From the NCBI GenBank assembly GCA_009746045.1, contig RPFO01002102.1:89501-153500 (forward strand): a stretch of 64,000 nucleotides of DNA, written 5' to 3'. Both the position numbers and the translations under genes were made by a program. Source of the stretch: Mesostigma viride (taxonomy: Eukaryota > Streptophyta > Mesostigmatophyceae > Mesostigmatales > Mesostigmataceae). The notes beneath the pieces are model-generated. The model saw nothing but the letters and a program-made list of their open reading frames with translations, was not told the origin of the DNA and did no database searches. This document shows positions 13,130 through 24,254 of the stretch, one piece after another. How positions within the stretch are numbered: the first letter of the stretch is position 1; each line of letters starts with the position of its first letter.

Positions 13130-13474
13130 CGTCATTAAACCCTTATGTTTAGTGGATGCTAGTAAGACGCTAACCGTACAGACCGGGGTAGAATATCCCG
13201 AATCTGCACGGCTAGTATTAAATAATGCGTAGGTTGTTCTTTTCAGGGGCACTGCACCTCACGCCCCGTTCCGCCCGGGTATAATCAACCCAAGCGCGGA
13301 ACGCACATTTTATTTAATTCATTTTTCAACCATGCACTATATTGCATCTACTAATCACAAAAGCTCTAGCCAAACAGCTACGAGTAAACACTGCGACCTA
13401 TAAGCCGCTCATCCAGCGGCCTCTTGTTCCCGCATTCACGTATAGAAGAAACTCCGTTCAAAGAACCCCGATTC

Positions 13475-13627
13475 ATGTCCCACGTAGCTCCCACAAAAAC
13501 CAGCATCTTCATTAAAACAATAAGTGGAAGCATACATGTGACACTAATTGACATGCCCGGAGGCACGCCGTTCAAGGCCCTTCATGAAGTACGTTGCCCA
13601 ATCACCCCCGCCCTGGCTTTCCCTTGA
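13475..13627 (+). CDS. Short ORF with ubiquitin-like motif (unit U2)
   Basis: Same first 42 codons as the U1 frame, then stops after ITPALAFP. In U2 the GC-rich middle follows. Two plus-strand frames there (13594-13992, 13862-14215) are open but in other phases, so a longer ancestral protein may have been broken, or an intron may lie between. Neither middle frame matches a family I recognise. Confidence 0.3.
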   Translation: MSHVAPTKTSIFIKTISGSIHVTLIDMPGGTPFKALHEVRCPITPALAFP

Positions 13628-14854
13628 AGCCGCACTCCACCTTGCTCGTTGTCACAAGTGACCGCCCTGCCGCAAAACGGGAGCCCCCCCACATCGGGAG
13701 GCGTGTGCCCGGCGGCTGTGGATGCATGGCCAGGCCCAAAAAGGCCCAGCGCATTTGCACTGCGATTGCGCACGGCCAGCCTATCATGACCCCTCTCGGG
13801 GCCCCGAGTCGGTACCGCTATGGCCGTCTCCCCATAGACCCGGGGTGCTTCGAGAAAAAACGTGGACCTAGCCCAGGCCCCGCCAGCCCGGATGCCCGAG
13901 GCCACAGCCCCAGGCACCTGGCTGAACGAGAGTCCGTTCAGCCAAGACCGCATTCCCCCCGAGGTTTCTATGCGTGGGGAAAAAATTTCTAGCTTAGACG
14001 CTTTTCCCATCGCCGTCCCCAGCCCCAACCACCCCCCCCTCGGCGGAAGGCAATTGCAAAGTTTGCTGGCCAGCAGCAATTTCCGAAGAAAAAGCCGCAG
14101 GCCGCGGACCGAGACACGGGTCGCCAGTGCCAGCCATCCGGCTCCAACCCGGGGTGCAAGCATCCCCAGGTACGGAGCACCAGCTCGCGCACTGGGCCGA
14201 CCAAGCGACAGTTGAGCACCTGTCACGGCATCCGGCCCACCAAAGACCCCAAGCTGGGGAAAAGGTGCGGACCGGAGGTAATCTTTTTCTTTTCTTTTAG
14301 TTAACCGGGCGAGGAACTACGCCTGGCCGGTTAACAACTGGAAGTCTCACCACTGGCCAAGTGGCCAGTGCAACCAGTGCTTTTGGGATTTTGCTCCGCA
14401 GCACCCATAGCTGCGGCTGCCGCCGCAACGACAACGAGCAAAGAAAGAGGCCGACAAAACCAGCCAGAGCGGCTTTTAGTCGCAAAACCTCCCTTATCCC
14501 TAGCTAACTGACGTCATTAAACCCTTATGTTTAGTGGATGCTAGTAAGACGCTAACCGTACAGACCGGGGGTAGAATATCCCGAATCTGCACGGCTAGTA
14601 TTAAATAATGCGTAGGTTGTTCTTTTCAGGGGCACTGCACCTCACGCCCCGTTCCGCCCGGGTATAATCAACCCAAGCGCGGAACGCACATTTTATTTAA
14701 TTCATTTTTCAACCATGCACTATATTGCATCTACTAATCACAAAAGCTCTAGCCAAACAGCTACGAGTAAACACTGCGACCTATAAGCCGCTCATCCAGC
14801 GGCCTCTTGTTCCCGCATTCACGTATAGAAGAAACTCCGTTCAAAGAACCCCGA

Positions 14855-15400
14855 ATATCAGGCTGGGTTCTTGCAGGCAGCATCTAGACCATGAAAATAG
14901 ACCACCCACAAAAATTGGGCTCATTCTGAGCTCAAATGGTGACATGTGACAGCATACATGTGCAGTTTTTCGTCATTTTCCCCCTTTTCTTACATGAAAC
15001 AAATATGAATAGTGAACAAATGAACTCATATCAGGCTGGATTCTTGCAGGCAGCATGTAGACCATGAAAATAGACCACCCACAAAAATTGGGCTCATTCT
15101 GAGCTCAAATGGTGACATGTGACAGCATACATGTGCAGTTTTTCGTCATTTTCTCGGTTATCTTACATGAAACAAATATGAATATGAACAAATGAACTCA
15201 GATCAGGCTGGAAAGTTGTAAGCAGCATGTAGACCATCAAAATAGACTGTTTACAGCTCAAAAGGTGACAAATGAAAGGAAAACAATGCAGTTTGATGCC
15301 ATTGCCACTGTTCTCTTGAATAAAACATTTTTGTGCGACCAAATGAACTCGATCGATCATGTCAGGCTGGAAACTTGCAAGCATCAACTGAATCATGAAA
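14855..15400 (-). repeat. 173-bp satellite, about three copies, last one degenerate
   Basis: Continues the reverse-orientation satellite on the other side of the inserted block. The copy after about 15195 is strongly diverged. Confidence 0.85.
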
Positions 15401-15593
15401 CTTCATGATTCAATCTGAGATGAAATGGGATGGCACAAGAGCAACCCAGGCCATCGACAAGGCACATGTCTCGGCTGCCAGTGGCACGCCACGTACTCTT
15501 TCAGTCCAGCATGAATATACAATAAGTACTAAGACATCACCTTCTACTAGAAGCACTGGCTCACTTAATAATACATCAGAAACTAGTATAAGC

Positions 15594-16315
15594 TTAGCTG
15601 GTAAACCAGTCATTGCTCATAGTCCAGTCATTGGAGAAGTTTGGCCACTGCTGCAATGGGCGGCCGACACCATAGTTGGGCGGAGCTGACACGGATGATG
15701 GCACCCACGTGGTCACCGGGCGCCATCGTGGCACGGGCGTCGTGTTCCCAGACATGGCCAGTGTCGCAATTGAGTTGAGCGCAGCCACCGCCACAGAGAC
15801 CGTGCCAGAGAAGGGGTCAATGGATGGGAGCCGGCGTCCACCAACCTGCACACCACCACCCAGCACATCAAGCCAGCATGCCTTAGGGCACGGTATATGA
15901 AGGAATAATCAACAAACCAAACAAATATATCCTATATACTCCAACAAACTATTCACAAAGGCAGATTATGTTGATTCAAAGAAATCACAATAGGAAAGGA
16001 CATACCTGGGGAAGTTGCATCTGAGCCAGCATTTGCTGCACTTGCGCGAGGGGCGCTACTTCGGCGTCCCCGTCAATTACTCGTGTAGTCGTTGTAGCGG
16101 CAGGGAGTGGGAGGCGATAGTGTTGCTGTTGTTGCAGCAGCTGCTGCAGTTGCTGCAGCACCAGCTGCTGCGGATGCTGCTGCTGTAGCAGCTGTTGCTG
16201 CATCGGCGGCTGCAGCAGCTGCTGTAGTTGCTGGTGCGGCGGCGGCGGCTGCTGCTGCAGCTGCTGTAGGAGCTGCTGCAGCAGCTGCTGCTGCTGTGGC
16301 GGCGGCGCCGGCTGC

Positions 16316-16357
<42 letters not shown>

Positions 16358-18161
16358 AGGAGCTGTGAGAGCTGCAGCAGCTGCTGTGGCTGCAGCAGCT
16401 GCTGCGGCGGCGGCTCCTGCTGCTGCTGTTGCAAAGGCTGCTGCTGCTGCTGCAGCTGCTGCTGCTGCTGCAGCTGCTGTAGGAGCTGCTGCTGCTGCTG
16501 TTGGTGCTGCTGCTGCTGCTGCTGCTGCTGTTCCATCTCCTGCATCTTGCGTTGCAGCTGCGCAACCTCCGCGTTGTACTGCTTGTGCTGGTCCGTTGTA
16601 CTGCTTGTGCGGCGTAGCTTCGCTACTTCTTGGTCCGAGTCGCGTTCTTCACCCGAGTCATCGCAGCGTACATATACCGAGCTCGAGGGAGGCCTCTTGT
16701 TGCGAACACCACTCGCCCTGGCTTCGGTGCTCGGCTTGACTGGCACTTGAACACCGCACTTGGGCTCTGCAGTTGGCTGCTGGCTGTCCGCCTTCACACG
16801 CTTGGAGCGTGTGGGGTGAACCAGCTGCGCCTCTGGCACGCTTTTGTTAGCGCGAGGTTGGCTGGAAGTGGCAGCTGGTGGTGGTGCCGTGGCAGCTGGT
16901 GGTGGTGCGACGCGCTTTGGGAAGTCCTTTACCAAGTCAAACTTGACGGCCTCGCCTTTGTTTGTGTAGATCAAGCCACCAGATGTGGCTCGAAGCGCCG
17001 CCAGACCTGCGTTTGGCAGGTATTCGCACACAGCATCTAGCCGGTCGCGCAGGACGGTCAGGTCGCCAACCGTGGCGACAGCACCATCCTCCATGAAGAC
17101 GGGCCGAAGGGCCTGGGATTGTTGAGCCCAGTTCACGTAATATGCTGGGGGATCAGGCGTCAGCTTGGTCCCCCCGCTCTTGACAGCCTTTTCCATCATG
17201 TCCTTTCTTCCGTACGGTGTGTTGGCCAGGAAGATCCCCGCTCCTCCAGGGTACAAATGAAACCCAAGAATTACCTTGGGGAAGAGGGGTTTGCCAAACT
17301 CCTTATGAGGGATGGCGACGCGAACCAATTGTCCAACACGGAGATGGCCAGGGGAGGGGCCATCAGGGGAGGGAAGCCACGTCATAAACGCTGGAGCTTC
17401 CGACGCAAGTTGGTCGCCGGACTTGAGGTTCGCTGCATCAAAGCTGGCGCGCCGTGTCGCACTGCTAGCGCTGCCAGGCATGGCAGCTGCTGCCGGCTGG
17501 GCCTCGTCAAGGTTAGCGTGGTCTCCATGTTCTGCACCGCCTGCACAGGGGGGAGTCGCGGAGTCGGGGGGTGTGAGGAGTCGGGTAGGTCATCGTCCAC
17601 CACCCCGCGGTCGACTTTTCATCACTCGATTGAACGCCCTTGCTGGCATCAGCCGGAATTGACGGCACGTCCTCCTTGCTGCGTGCATCTGATTCCTGGG
17701 TGGCATGGCCGTCGGTAGTACGAGGAAACACTAGCTTCCTGCCGGGTGCCTTGTGATGTGCTTTCTCGAAGTCGTCAACGGCCTTGCATCCGGAATCATC
17801 CATCAACATGCGCCGGTCTTTGTCGGTGTTTGGAAGAAACTTGTTAGCAGCGGACCCCAGGGCCGGGGGGGAGTGCCGAGCTCATGATGACCGTTCGAAC
17901 CCGAAGCTTGGAGATTGGCAACTTTCACGCCACCGGGTCCACGTCACGGCATCCTGGGCACCACCACTCCTCCCCATTTTTATTCCCGTCAATTGCCTTG
18001 ACGCAGATCGCATGAGCAAATAGGTTGCAGCTTTCACCATTTCGGCCCCGACAGTTGTTGTCTGCCCCATCGGCATGGCCTAAGAGGCAAACACCCGCAG
18101 TTCGTCCATAACACAGTCGTTCTGCCCGCAGCCTCTCTGTTTCACTCAGATACTCCGCCAT
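15594..18161 (-). CDS. Poly-Q protein with N-terminal PHD-like finger, multi-exon
   Basis: Unrecognised protein reconstructed from several exons. The first (from ATG 18161) holds a PHD-like finger: GVCLLGHADG, SCNLFAHAIC and EWWCPGC give the spaced Cys/His ligands and the closing W-C-P-x-C. A middle open segment (17800-17600) reads FEKAHHKAPGRKLVFP. A long exon ends at 16006; its frame is open from about 17520 and includes FGKPLFPKVILGFHLYPGG, a basic patch (SKRVK) and a very long glutamine tract. The last junction is phase-perfect: CCCCAG|GTATGT at 16006 to TGCAG|GTTGG at 15845, giving the C-terminal exon 15594-15845 (VGGRRLPSIDPFSGT). Joins among the first exons are unresolved. A PHD finger suggests a nuclear, chromatin-associated role. 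A transposon-encoded origin is not excluded, given the satellite surroundings. Confidence 0.6.
16107..16545 (-). repeat. Coding CAG/CTG triplet tract (poly-Gln)
   Basis: About 440 bp dominated by CAG codons on the minus strand, with CAA, CTG and CCG interruptions giving Q, L and P. The tract keeps the minus frame open without a stop. Alanine-rich plus-strand frames are shadows. Confidence 0.9.
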
Positions 18162-18416
18162 ATCCCCTACAATTTAGCGGACGACGAACTTCATCGTCGA
18201 CGACGTCATAGGCTGGCACGTTCTCGTTGTGTTCGTGCGCGCATGCCCTGCAGTGTTTTCTTGGCAGACTAGTGCACGCACCTCCACCCGCGCGCGCGCA
18301 AAGACGACGGTCACTGCGCTTTGTTCATTCAAATGCCATTTGCATGCGAGGCTCGGACAACGCCGCGGACTGTTTCAGAACTTTTTCACTTTTTGGATGG
18401 TCCTTCGTTTCTCGCA
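18162..18416. other. Upstream flank of the PHD/poly-Q gene
   Basis: Probable promoter side of the minus-strand gene. No TATA-like element is clear enough to call. Confidence 0.3.
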
Positions 18417-19060
18417 TGTTCAGCCCAGTTCAGGCTGTACGGTCAGTGTTGGGGGTCGGTGAATGGGTTCTCAATGGAATTCTCAATGGAATGCCGCAAC
18501 AGCCCATTTTCATTGAGAATGCAAGTCCTTTTTGCATGTTCAGCCCAGTTCAGGCTGTACGGTCAGTGTTGGGGGTCGGTGAATGGGTTCTCAATGGAAT
18601 TCTCAATGGAATGCCGCAACAGCCCATTTTCATTGAGAATGCAAGTCCTTTTCGCATGTTCAGCCCAGTTCAGGCTGTACGGTCAGTGTTGGGGGTCGGT
18701 GAATGAGTTCTCAATGGAATTCTCAATGGAATGCCGCAACAGCCCATTTTCATTGAGAATGCAAGTCCTTTTTGCATGTTCAGCCCAGTTCAGGCTGTAC
18801 GGTCAGTGTTGGGGGTCGGTGAATGAGTTCTCAATGGAATTCTCAATGGAATGCCGCAACAGCCCATTTTCATTGAGAATGCAAGTCCTTTTCGCATGTT
18901 CAGCCCAGTTCAGGCTGTACGGTCAGTGTTGGGGGTCGGTGAATGAGTTCTGAATGGAATTCTCAATGGAATGCCGTTACAGCCCATTTTCATTGAGAAT
19001 GCAAGACCTTTTCGTTTGTTCTGGCTGTACGGTCAGTGTTGGGGGTCGGTGAATGAATTC
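18417..19060 (+). repeat. 120-bp tandem array, five full copies plus a partial
   Basis: Starts at 18417, 18537, 18657, 18777, 18897 and about 19017 with GTTCAGCCCAGTTCAGGCTG. Each unit contains TTCTCAATGGAATTCTCAAT and a later CATTGAGAA, able to form a hairpin. Copies differ at only a few positions (for example GGGTTC/GAGTTC), which means a young array. Unit length is a multiple of three, so it reads open. Confidence 0.96.
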
Positions 19061-19063
19061 TGA

Positions 19064-19617
19064 ATGGAACTCTCATGCGCCGCGCTGAGTCAGCGGAAGA
19101 TCGAGCCACAAACGAGGCAGGAGAGGCATAATTGGGAGAGGCGTGCCAACATAATTGCGAGAGCTGCCATGGGCGGTCGTGAAGGTTCAGACTATTGGAG
19201 GCGCCGTGACGAATATGGTGGGGGGCGCTGGAATTGGATGTCGTTGGAAATTGAAGAAGACCCTTGCCCCAGGCCCCCTGTTTTAGCCGGGGATGAGGCA
19301 GCTTGCTGGAGAATGTTCGTTGCCGTTTTGGTGTTGCTGCTCTTACGTCCCGACCACCAGGGGCCTGTCTCGTACAAGGGGAATTGATGCCCAGGCAGCG
19401 TCGATTCCCCTTGTACGAGGCCTACAACGTCGTAGTAGACGTTGATCATGACGATCAGGTCGACCATCTGGATATCGGCAGTGATGACGATGATGATGTA
19501 GGTGGTGGGTGCCGCACAGCAGGATTCAAATCATCAGCAACAACAGTACTGAAATACGCCTGTAATGCCCATGTGATCGCGGCAGAGCTGCGCGGGCGGT
19601 GTTGTAAACATAGATGA
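19064..19617 (+). pseudogene. Unassigned coding relic, frame-broken
   Basis: Two overlapping plus frames (19064-19387 and 19303-19617) give charged, non-repetitive sequence: ERRANIIARAAMGGREGSDY, then VVDVDHDDQVDHLDIGSDDD. They look like parts of one protein separated by a frameshift at the 19369-19420 inverted repeat. The acidic tail recalls the C-terminus of some DNA-transposon proteins, but I cannot assign a family. Confidence 0.3.
19369..19420. repeat. 16-bp perfect inverted repeat
   Basis: CTCGTACAAGGGGAAT pairs with ATTCCCCTTGTACGAG across a short loop. It falls exactly where two coding frames switch. Confidence 0.85.
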
Positions 19618-20645
19618 GTTCATTTGTCCACTATTCATATTTGTTGCATGTAAGAAAAGGGGGAAAATGACGAAAAACTGCACATGTATGCTGTCACATG
19701 TCACCATTTGAGCTCAGAATGAGCCCAATTTTTGTGGGTGGTCTATTTTCATGGTCTAGATGCTGCCTGCAAGAATCCAGCCTGAAATGAGTTCATTTGT
19801 CCACTATTCATATTTGTTTCATGTAAGTAAAGGGGGAAAATGACGAAAAACTGCACATGTATGCTGTCACATGTCACCATTTGAGCTCAGAATGAGCCCA
19901 ATTTTTGTGGGTGGTCTATTTTCATGGTCTAGATGCTGCCTGCAAGAATCCAGCCTGAAATGAGTTCATTTGTTCACTATTCATATTTGTTTCATGTAAG
20001 AAAAGGGGGAAAATGACGAAAAACTGCACATGTATGCTGTCACATGTCACCATTTGAGCTCAGAATGAGCCCAATTTTTGTGGGTGGTCTATTTTCATGG
20101 TCTAGATGCTGCCTGCAAGAATCCAGCCTGAAATGAGTTCATTTGTTCACTATTCATATTTGTTTCATGTAAGAAAAGGGGGAAAATGACGAAAAACTGC
20201 ACATGTATGCTGTCACATGTCACCATTTGAGCTCAGAATGAGCCCAATTTTTGTGGGTGGTCTATTTTCATGGTATAAATGCTGCCTGCAAGAATCCAGC
20301 CTGATATGAGTTCATTTGTCCACTATTCATATTTGTTGCATGTAAGAAAAGGGGGAAAATGACGAAAAACTGCACATGTATGCTGTCACATGTCACCATT
20401 TGAGCTCAGAATGAGCCCAATTTTTGTGGGTGGTCTATTTTCATGGTCTACATGCTGCCTGCAAGAATCCAGCCTGAAATGAGTTCATTTGTCCACTATT
20501 CATATTTGTTTCATGTAAGTAAAGGGGGAAAATGACGAAAAACTGCACATGTATGCTGTCACATGTCACCATTTGAGCTCAGAATGAGCCCAATTTTTGT
20601 GGGTGGTCTATTTTCATGGTCTACATGCTGCCTGCAACAGTCCAG
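19613..20645 (+). repeat. 173-bp satellite array, six copies
   Basis: Repeat starts (TGAGTTCATTTGT) at about 19616, 19789, 19962, 20135, 20308 and 20481. Copies differ mainly at CTAGATG/CTACATG/ATAAATG, TTTCATG/TTGCATG and AAGAAAAG/AAGTAAAG. Same family, opposite strand, as 12560-12892 and 14855-15400. Confidence 0.97.
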
Positions 20646-20928
20646 CTTTAGGTACCCTCAGATCTGAAAGATTTTTTTTTTACTCATTTGAAGACTTGTG
20701 AAATTGAGCAAACACCTACTATGAATCCCCTCCTTGTTGCCATGAACTCTAGCACCGTTGCCACCCCTAGCTTTCTACTGTTCCCGCACAACGGTATGAA
20801 AGTGCCAAAAAATGCCCTTATAAGCCCTACATGGAGCAAATTGAGTCCAAACATGCTAGATATTGGTAGGCAGCATGTCCAGGACACCAGTAGAAGGAAT
20901 TTGACTTTCCAGAATTTTCCGACATCGG
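20646..20928. other. Spacer, no gene seen
   Basis: Non-satellite DNA between the array and copy 2 of the duplicated block. Confidence 0.5.
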
Positions 20929-20931
20929 TTC

Positions 20932-21165
20932 ATGTCCCACGTAGCTCCCACAAAAACCAGCATCTTCATTAAAACAATAAGTGGAAGCATACATGTGACA
21001 CTAATTGACATGCCCGGAGGCACGCCGTTCAAGGCCCTTCATGAAGTACGTTGCCCTAGAGGCAACCAAGACAAGGGTGGGTGGGTGGGGAGCAAAGAAA
21101 GAGGCCGACAAAACCAGCCAGAGCGGCTTTTAGTCGCAAAACCTCCCTTATCCCTAGCTAACTGA
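20932..21165 (+). CDS. Ubiquitin-like-motif ORF (copy 2, unit U1)
   Basis: Same 77-codon frame as at 12896; no differences seen. Functional status unknown. Confidence 0.33.
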   Translation: MSHVAPTKTSIFIKTISGSIHVTLIDMPGGTPFKALHEVRCPRGNQDKGGWVGSKERGRQNQPERLLVAKPPLSLAN

Positions 21166-21511
21166 CGTCATTAAACCCTTATGTTTAGTGGATGCTAGTA
21201 AGACGCTAACCGTACAGACCGGGGGTAGAATATCCCGAATCTGCACGGCTAGTATTAAATAATGCGTAGGTTGTTCTTTTCAGGGGCACTGCACCTCACG
21301 CCCCGTTCCGCCCGGGTATAATCAACCCAAGCGCGGAACGCACATTTTATTTAATTCATTTTTCAACCATGCACTATATTGCATCTACTAATCACAAAAG
21401 CTCTAGCCAAACAGCTACGAGTAAACACTGCGACCTATAAGCCGCTCATCCAGCGGCCTCTTGTTCCCGCATTCACGTATAGAAGAAACTCCGTTCAAAG
21501 AACCCCGATTC

Positions 21512-21664
21512 ATGTCCCACGTAGCTCCCACAAAAACCAGCATCTTCATTAAAACAATAAGTGGAAGCATACATGTGACACTAATTGACATGCCCGGAGG
21601 CACGCCGTTCAAGGCCCTTCATGAAGTACGTTGCCCAATCACCCCCGCCCTGGCTTTCCCTTGA
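21512..21664 (+). CDS. Ubiquitin-like-motif ORF (copy 2, unit U2)
   Basis: Same frame as at 13475, ending at the same stop. Confidence 0.3.
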   Translation: MSHVAPTKTSIFIKTISGSIHVTLIDMPGGTPFKALHEVRCPITPALAFP

Positions 21665-22892
21665 AGCCGCACTCCACCTTGCTTGTTGTCACAAGTGACC
21701 GCCCTGCCGCAAAACGGGAGCCCCCCCACATCGGGAGGCGTGTGCCCGGCGGCTGTGGATGCATGGCCAGGCCCAAAAAGGCCCAGCGCATTTGCACTGC
21801 GATTGCGCACGGCCAGCCTATCATGACCCCTCTCGGGGCCCCGAGTCGGTACCGCTATGGCCGTCTCCCCATAGACCCGGGGTGCTTCGAGAAAAAACGT
21901 GGACCTAGCCCAGGCCCCGCCAGCCCGGATGCCCGAGGCCACAGCCCCAGGCACCTGGCTGAACGAGAGTCCGTTCAGCCAAGACCGCATTCCCCCCCGA
22001 GGTTTCTATGCGTGGGGAAAAAATTTCTAGCTTAGACGCTTTTCCCATCGCCGTCCCCAGCCCCAACCACCCCCCCCTCGGCGGAAGGCAATTGCAAAGT
22101 TTGCTGGCCAGCAGCAATTTCCGAAGAAAAAGCCGCAGGCCGCGGACCGAGACACGGGTCGCCAGTGCCAGCCATCCGGCTCCAACCCGGGGTGCAAGCA
22201 TCCCCAGGTACGGAGCACCAGCTCGCGCACTGGGCCGACCAAGCGACAGTTGAGCACCTGTCACGGCATCCGGCCCACCAAAGACCCCAAGCTGGGGAAA
22301 AGGTGCGGACCGGAGGTAATCTTTTTCTTTTCTTTTAGTTAACCGGGCGAGGAACTACGCCTGGCCGGTTAACAACTGGAAGTCTCACCACTGGCCAAGT
22401 GGCCAGTGCAACCAGTGCTTTTGGGATTTTGCTCCGCAGCACCCATAGCTGCGGCTGCCGCCGCAACGACAACGAGCAAAGAAAGAGGCCGACAAAACCA
22501 GCCAGAGCGGCTTTTAGTCGCAAAACCTCCCTTATCCCTAGCTAACTGACGTCATTAAACCCTTATGTTTAGTGGATGCTAGTAAGACGCTAACCGTACA
22601 GACCGGGGGTAGAATATCCCGAATCTGCACGGCTAGTATTAAATAATGCGTAGGTTGTTCTTTTCAGGGGCACTGCACCTCACGCCCCGTTCCGCCCGGG
22701 TATAATCAACCCAAGCGCGGAACGCACATTTTATTTAATTCATTTTTCAACCATGCACTATATTGCATCTACTAATCACAAAAGCTCTAGCCAAACAGCT
22801 ACGAGTAAACACTGCGACCTATAAGCCGCTCATCCAGCGGCCTCTTGTTCCCGCATTCACGTATAGAAGAAACTCCGTTCAAAGAACCCCGA

Positions 22893-23600
22893 TTGGTCTA
22901 TTTTTGGCATGTCTATTTTTAGCAACTTTCCAGATTTTAATATAAACAAATACCATTTAGTATGCAAATAAAGAGCTCCTGGCCTGGCTATTTGCAGGTA
23001 GGCTAATGCTCATGTCTACCAACTGTGCACCAGGTCCCATGGTCATCTGACCTCATTTGGTGACAAACTGCCACCAAATGCTAGCAAAAACGCACTGTTT
23101 CACCACATCTCATTGCAGTTTCCATAGAAGATGTGTTCAGTCGAGGCTGGAAATTTGCAATCACATTGCACATCATAAATGTAGACATGGCACAAAAAAT
23201 CAGGTCCATCGTACCGTATTTGGTAACAAAATGCCACCAAATGCTAGCAAAAATGCGCGTTTTTCGCGTTTTTTTAACACATTTCATGTCAGTTTTCATA
23301 CAAGATGTGCTCAGTTGGGGCTGGAAACTTGCAAGCATATTAAATATCATCATTGTAGACATTGCACAAAAATCCAGGTCTGTTGTACTTCATTCATTGA
23401 CAGCTCGCTAGCAAATGTGAGCAAAACTGTGCGTTTTTTGCATTTCCGCCACATTTCTTGCAGTTTCCCATGCAAGATGTGCTCAGGTGAGGCTGAAAAC
23501 AAGCGCCCATGTTAATCATCATGTCATTTCAGACATTGCACAAAACTTCAGGTCCATCAAGTGTCATTGGGTTCACTGGTCCATGCAACACCTGCCAGTT
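22893..23600 (+). repeat. Degenerate tandem repeat, 165-175 bp unit, about three copies
   Basis: Shared blocks GCCACCAAATGCTAGCAAAA, CAAGATGTGCTCAGT and GACATTGCACAAAA recur near 23070, 23230 and 23400. Length and context suggest an old relative of the 173-bp satellite. Confidence 0.7.
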
Positions 23601-23631
23601 TCCAGCTAATCACTCAACCTTGGATGCAAAG

Positions 23632-23760
23632 ACTTAGATGTAGTATGTAGCCAATGTAGATAGATTAGACCGGTAGGAATGTTTGCACCCATCCATCCAT
23701 TCATCGGGGTTAATGCTCCGTGACTCCCCAACGGGAGCACGAGTCTAATTAATTAATTAA
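23632..23760 (+). mobile_element. LINE insertion, 5'-truncated to 129 bp
   Basis: Flanked by the 12-bp duplication TTGGATGCAAAG (23620-23631 and 23761-23772). It holds only the 3' UTR: TTAGACCGGTAGGA, (ATCC)n, then the hairpin CGTGACTCCCCAACGGGAGC and an (AATT)n tail. This is a textbook target-primed reverse transcription product, with a microsatellite tail instead of poly(A). Confidence 0.9.
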
Positions 23761-23772
23761 TTGGATGCAAAG

Positions 23773-24254
23773 TTCTTTAGTAACGGTATGGCCAACTCCC
23801 ACCAACTGTGTTGCTAACTGTTCAGACCTTGCACAGATAATATAACACAACTTTTGTGACACATAGACAAAGATATATGAATATGATGAACAGTGGCTAG
23901 ACATGGCTGTATATATGTCCATGCTCAGGCAATTTTCAGGTAGGGGCTTGTTAGACATAAGAACTGCCAGCTGTCACGTTTGCTAGCATGATCAGCTCAA
24001 ACCCACAGCATGCACGGTAGTCGCAAACTCAGCTTGGCAATGTAATAATCTAATCATGCCAGGCATCTTGGCCGTCGGCATGGCTGCGATGTGTTTTGTG
24101 CGCCTTGATTCGGTAGCAGCACATCCCTTGGCAACCGGCCCGCCTGACTAAGGTTGCCACACATGGTCCTCTGCATCACCATGGATGTCCCCATGTCCCT
24201 GTCTCTGTTATAGGGGTTCACGTTGCTGGAAATGCAGCTTCCAAGTTGGACTAG
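23773..24254. other. No gene seen
   Basis: AT-rich spacer; nothing supported. Confidence 0.4.

Larger units (their letters stand above)
12893..14854 (+). repeat. Duplicated 1.96-kb block, copy 1 (two tandem units)
   Basis: Almost identical to 20929-22892. Only about three differences were noticed (two single-base indels and one C/T). It consists of unit U1 (12893-13471) and unit U2 (13472-14854), both starting TTCATGTCCCACG and ending AAGAACCCCGA. U1 shares 128 bp at its start and about 418 bp at its end with U2 but lacks the 830-bp GC-rich middle, carrying a 33-bp filler instead. U1 is therefore an internal-deletion version of U2, placed in tandem. The block interrupts the 173-bp satellite. 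Confidence 0.9.
20929..22892 (+). repeat. Duplicated 1.96-kb block, copy 2
   Basis: Same two-unit structure as copy 1, offset by 8036-8038 bases. The flanks differ completely from those of copy 1, and both copies end at the same bases, so a defined unit has moved rather than a random segment. No target-site duplication is obvious. Confidence 0.9.

Noticed and set aside
13582-14226. 214-codon minus-strand gene in the duplicated block
   Set aside because: GC-rich open frames exist on both strands there; none has recognisable motifs and none is favoured by splice or start context.
18321-18953. Open frame with a repeated 40-residue unit, resembling a repeat protein
   Set aside because: The 120-bp satellite is a multiple of three and happens to lack stops; two frames are open. 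No gene context or splice signals.
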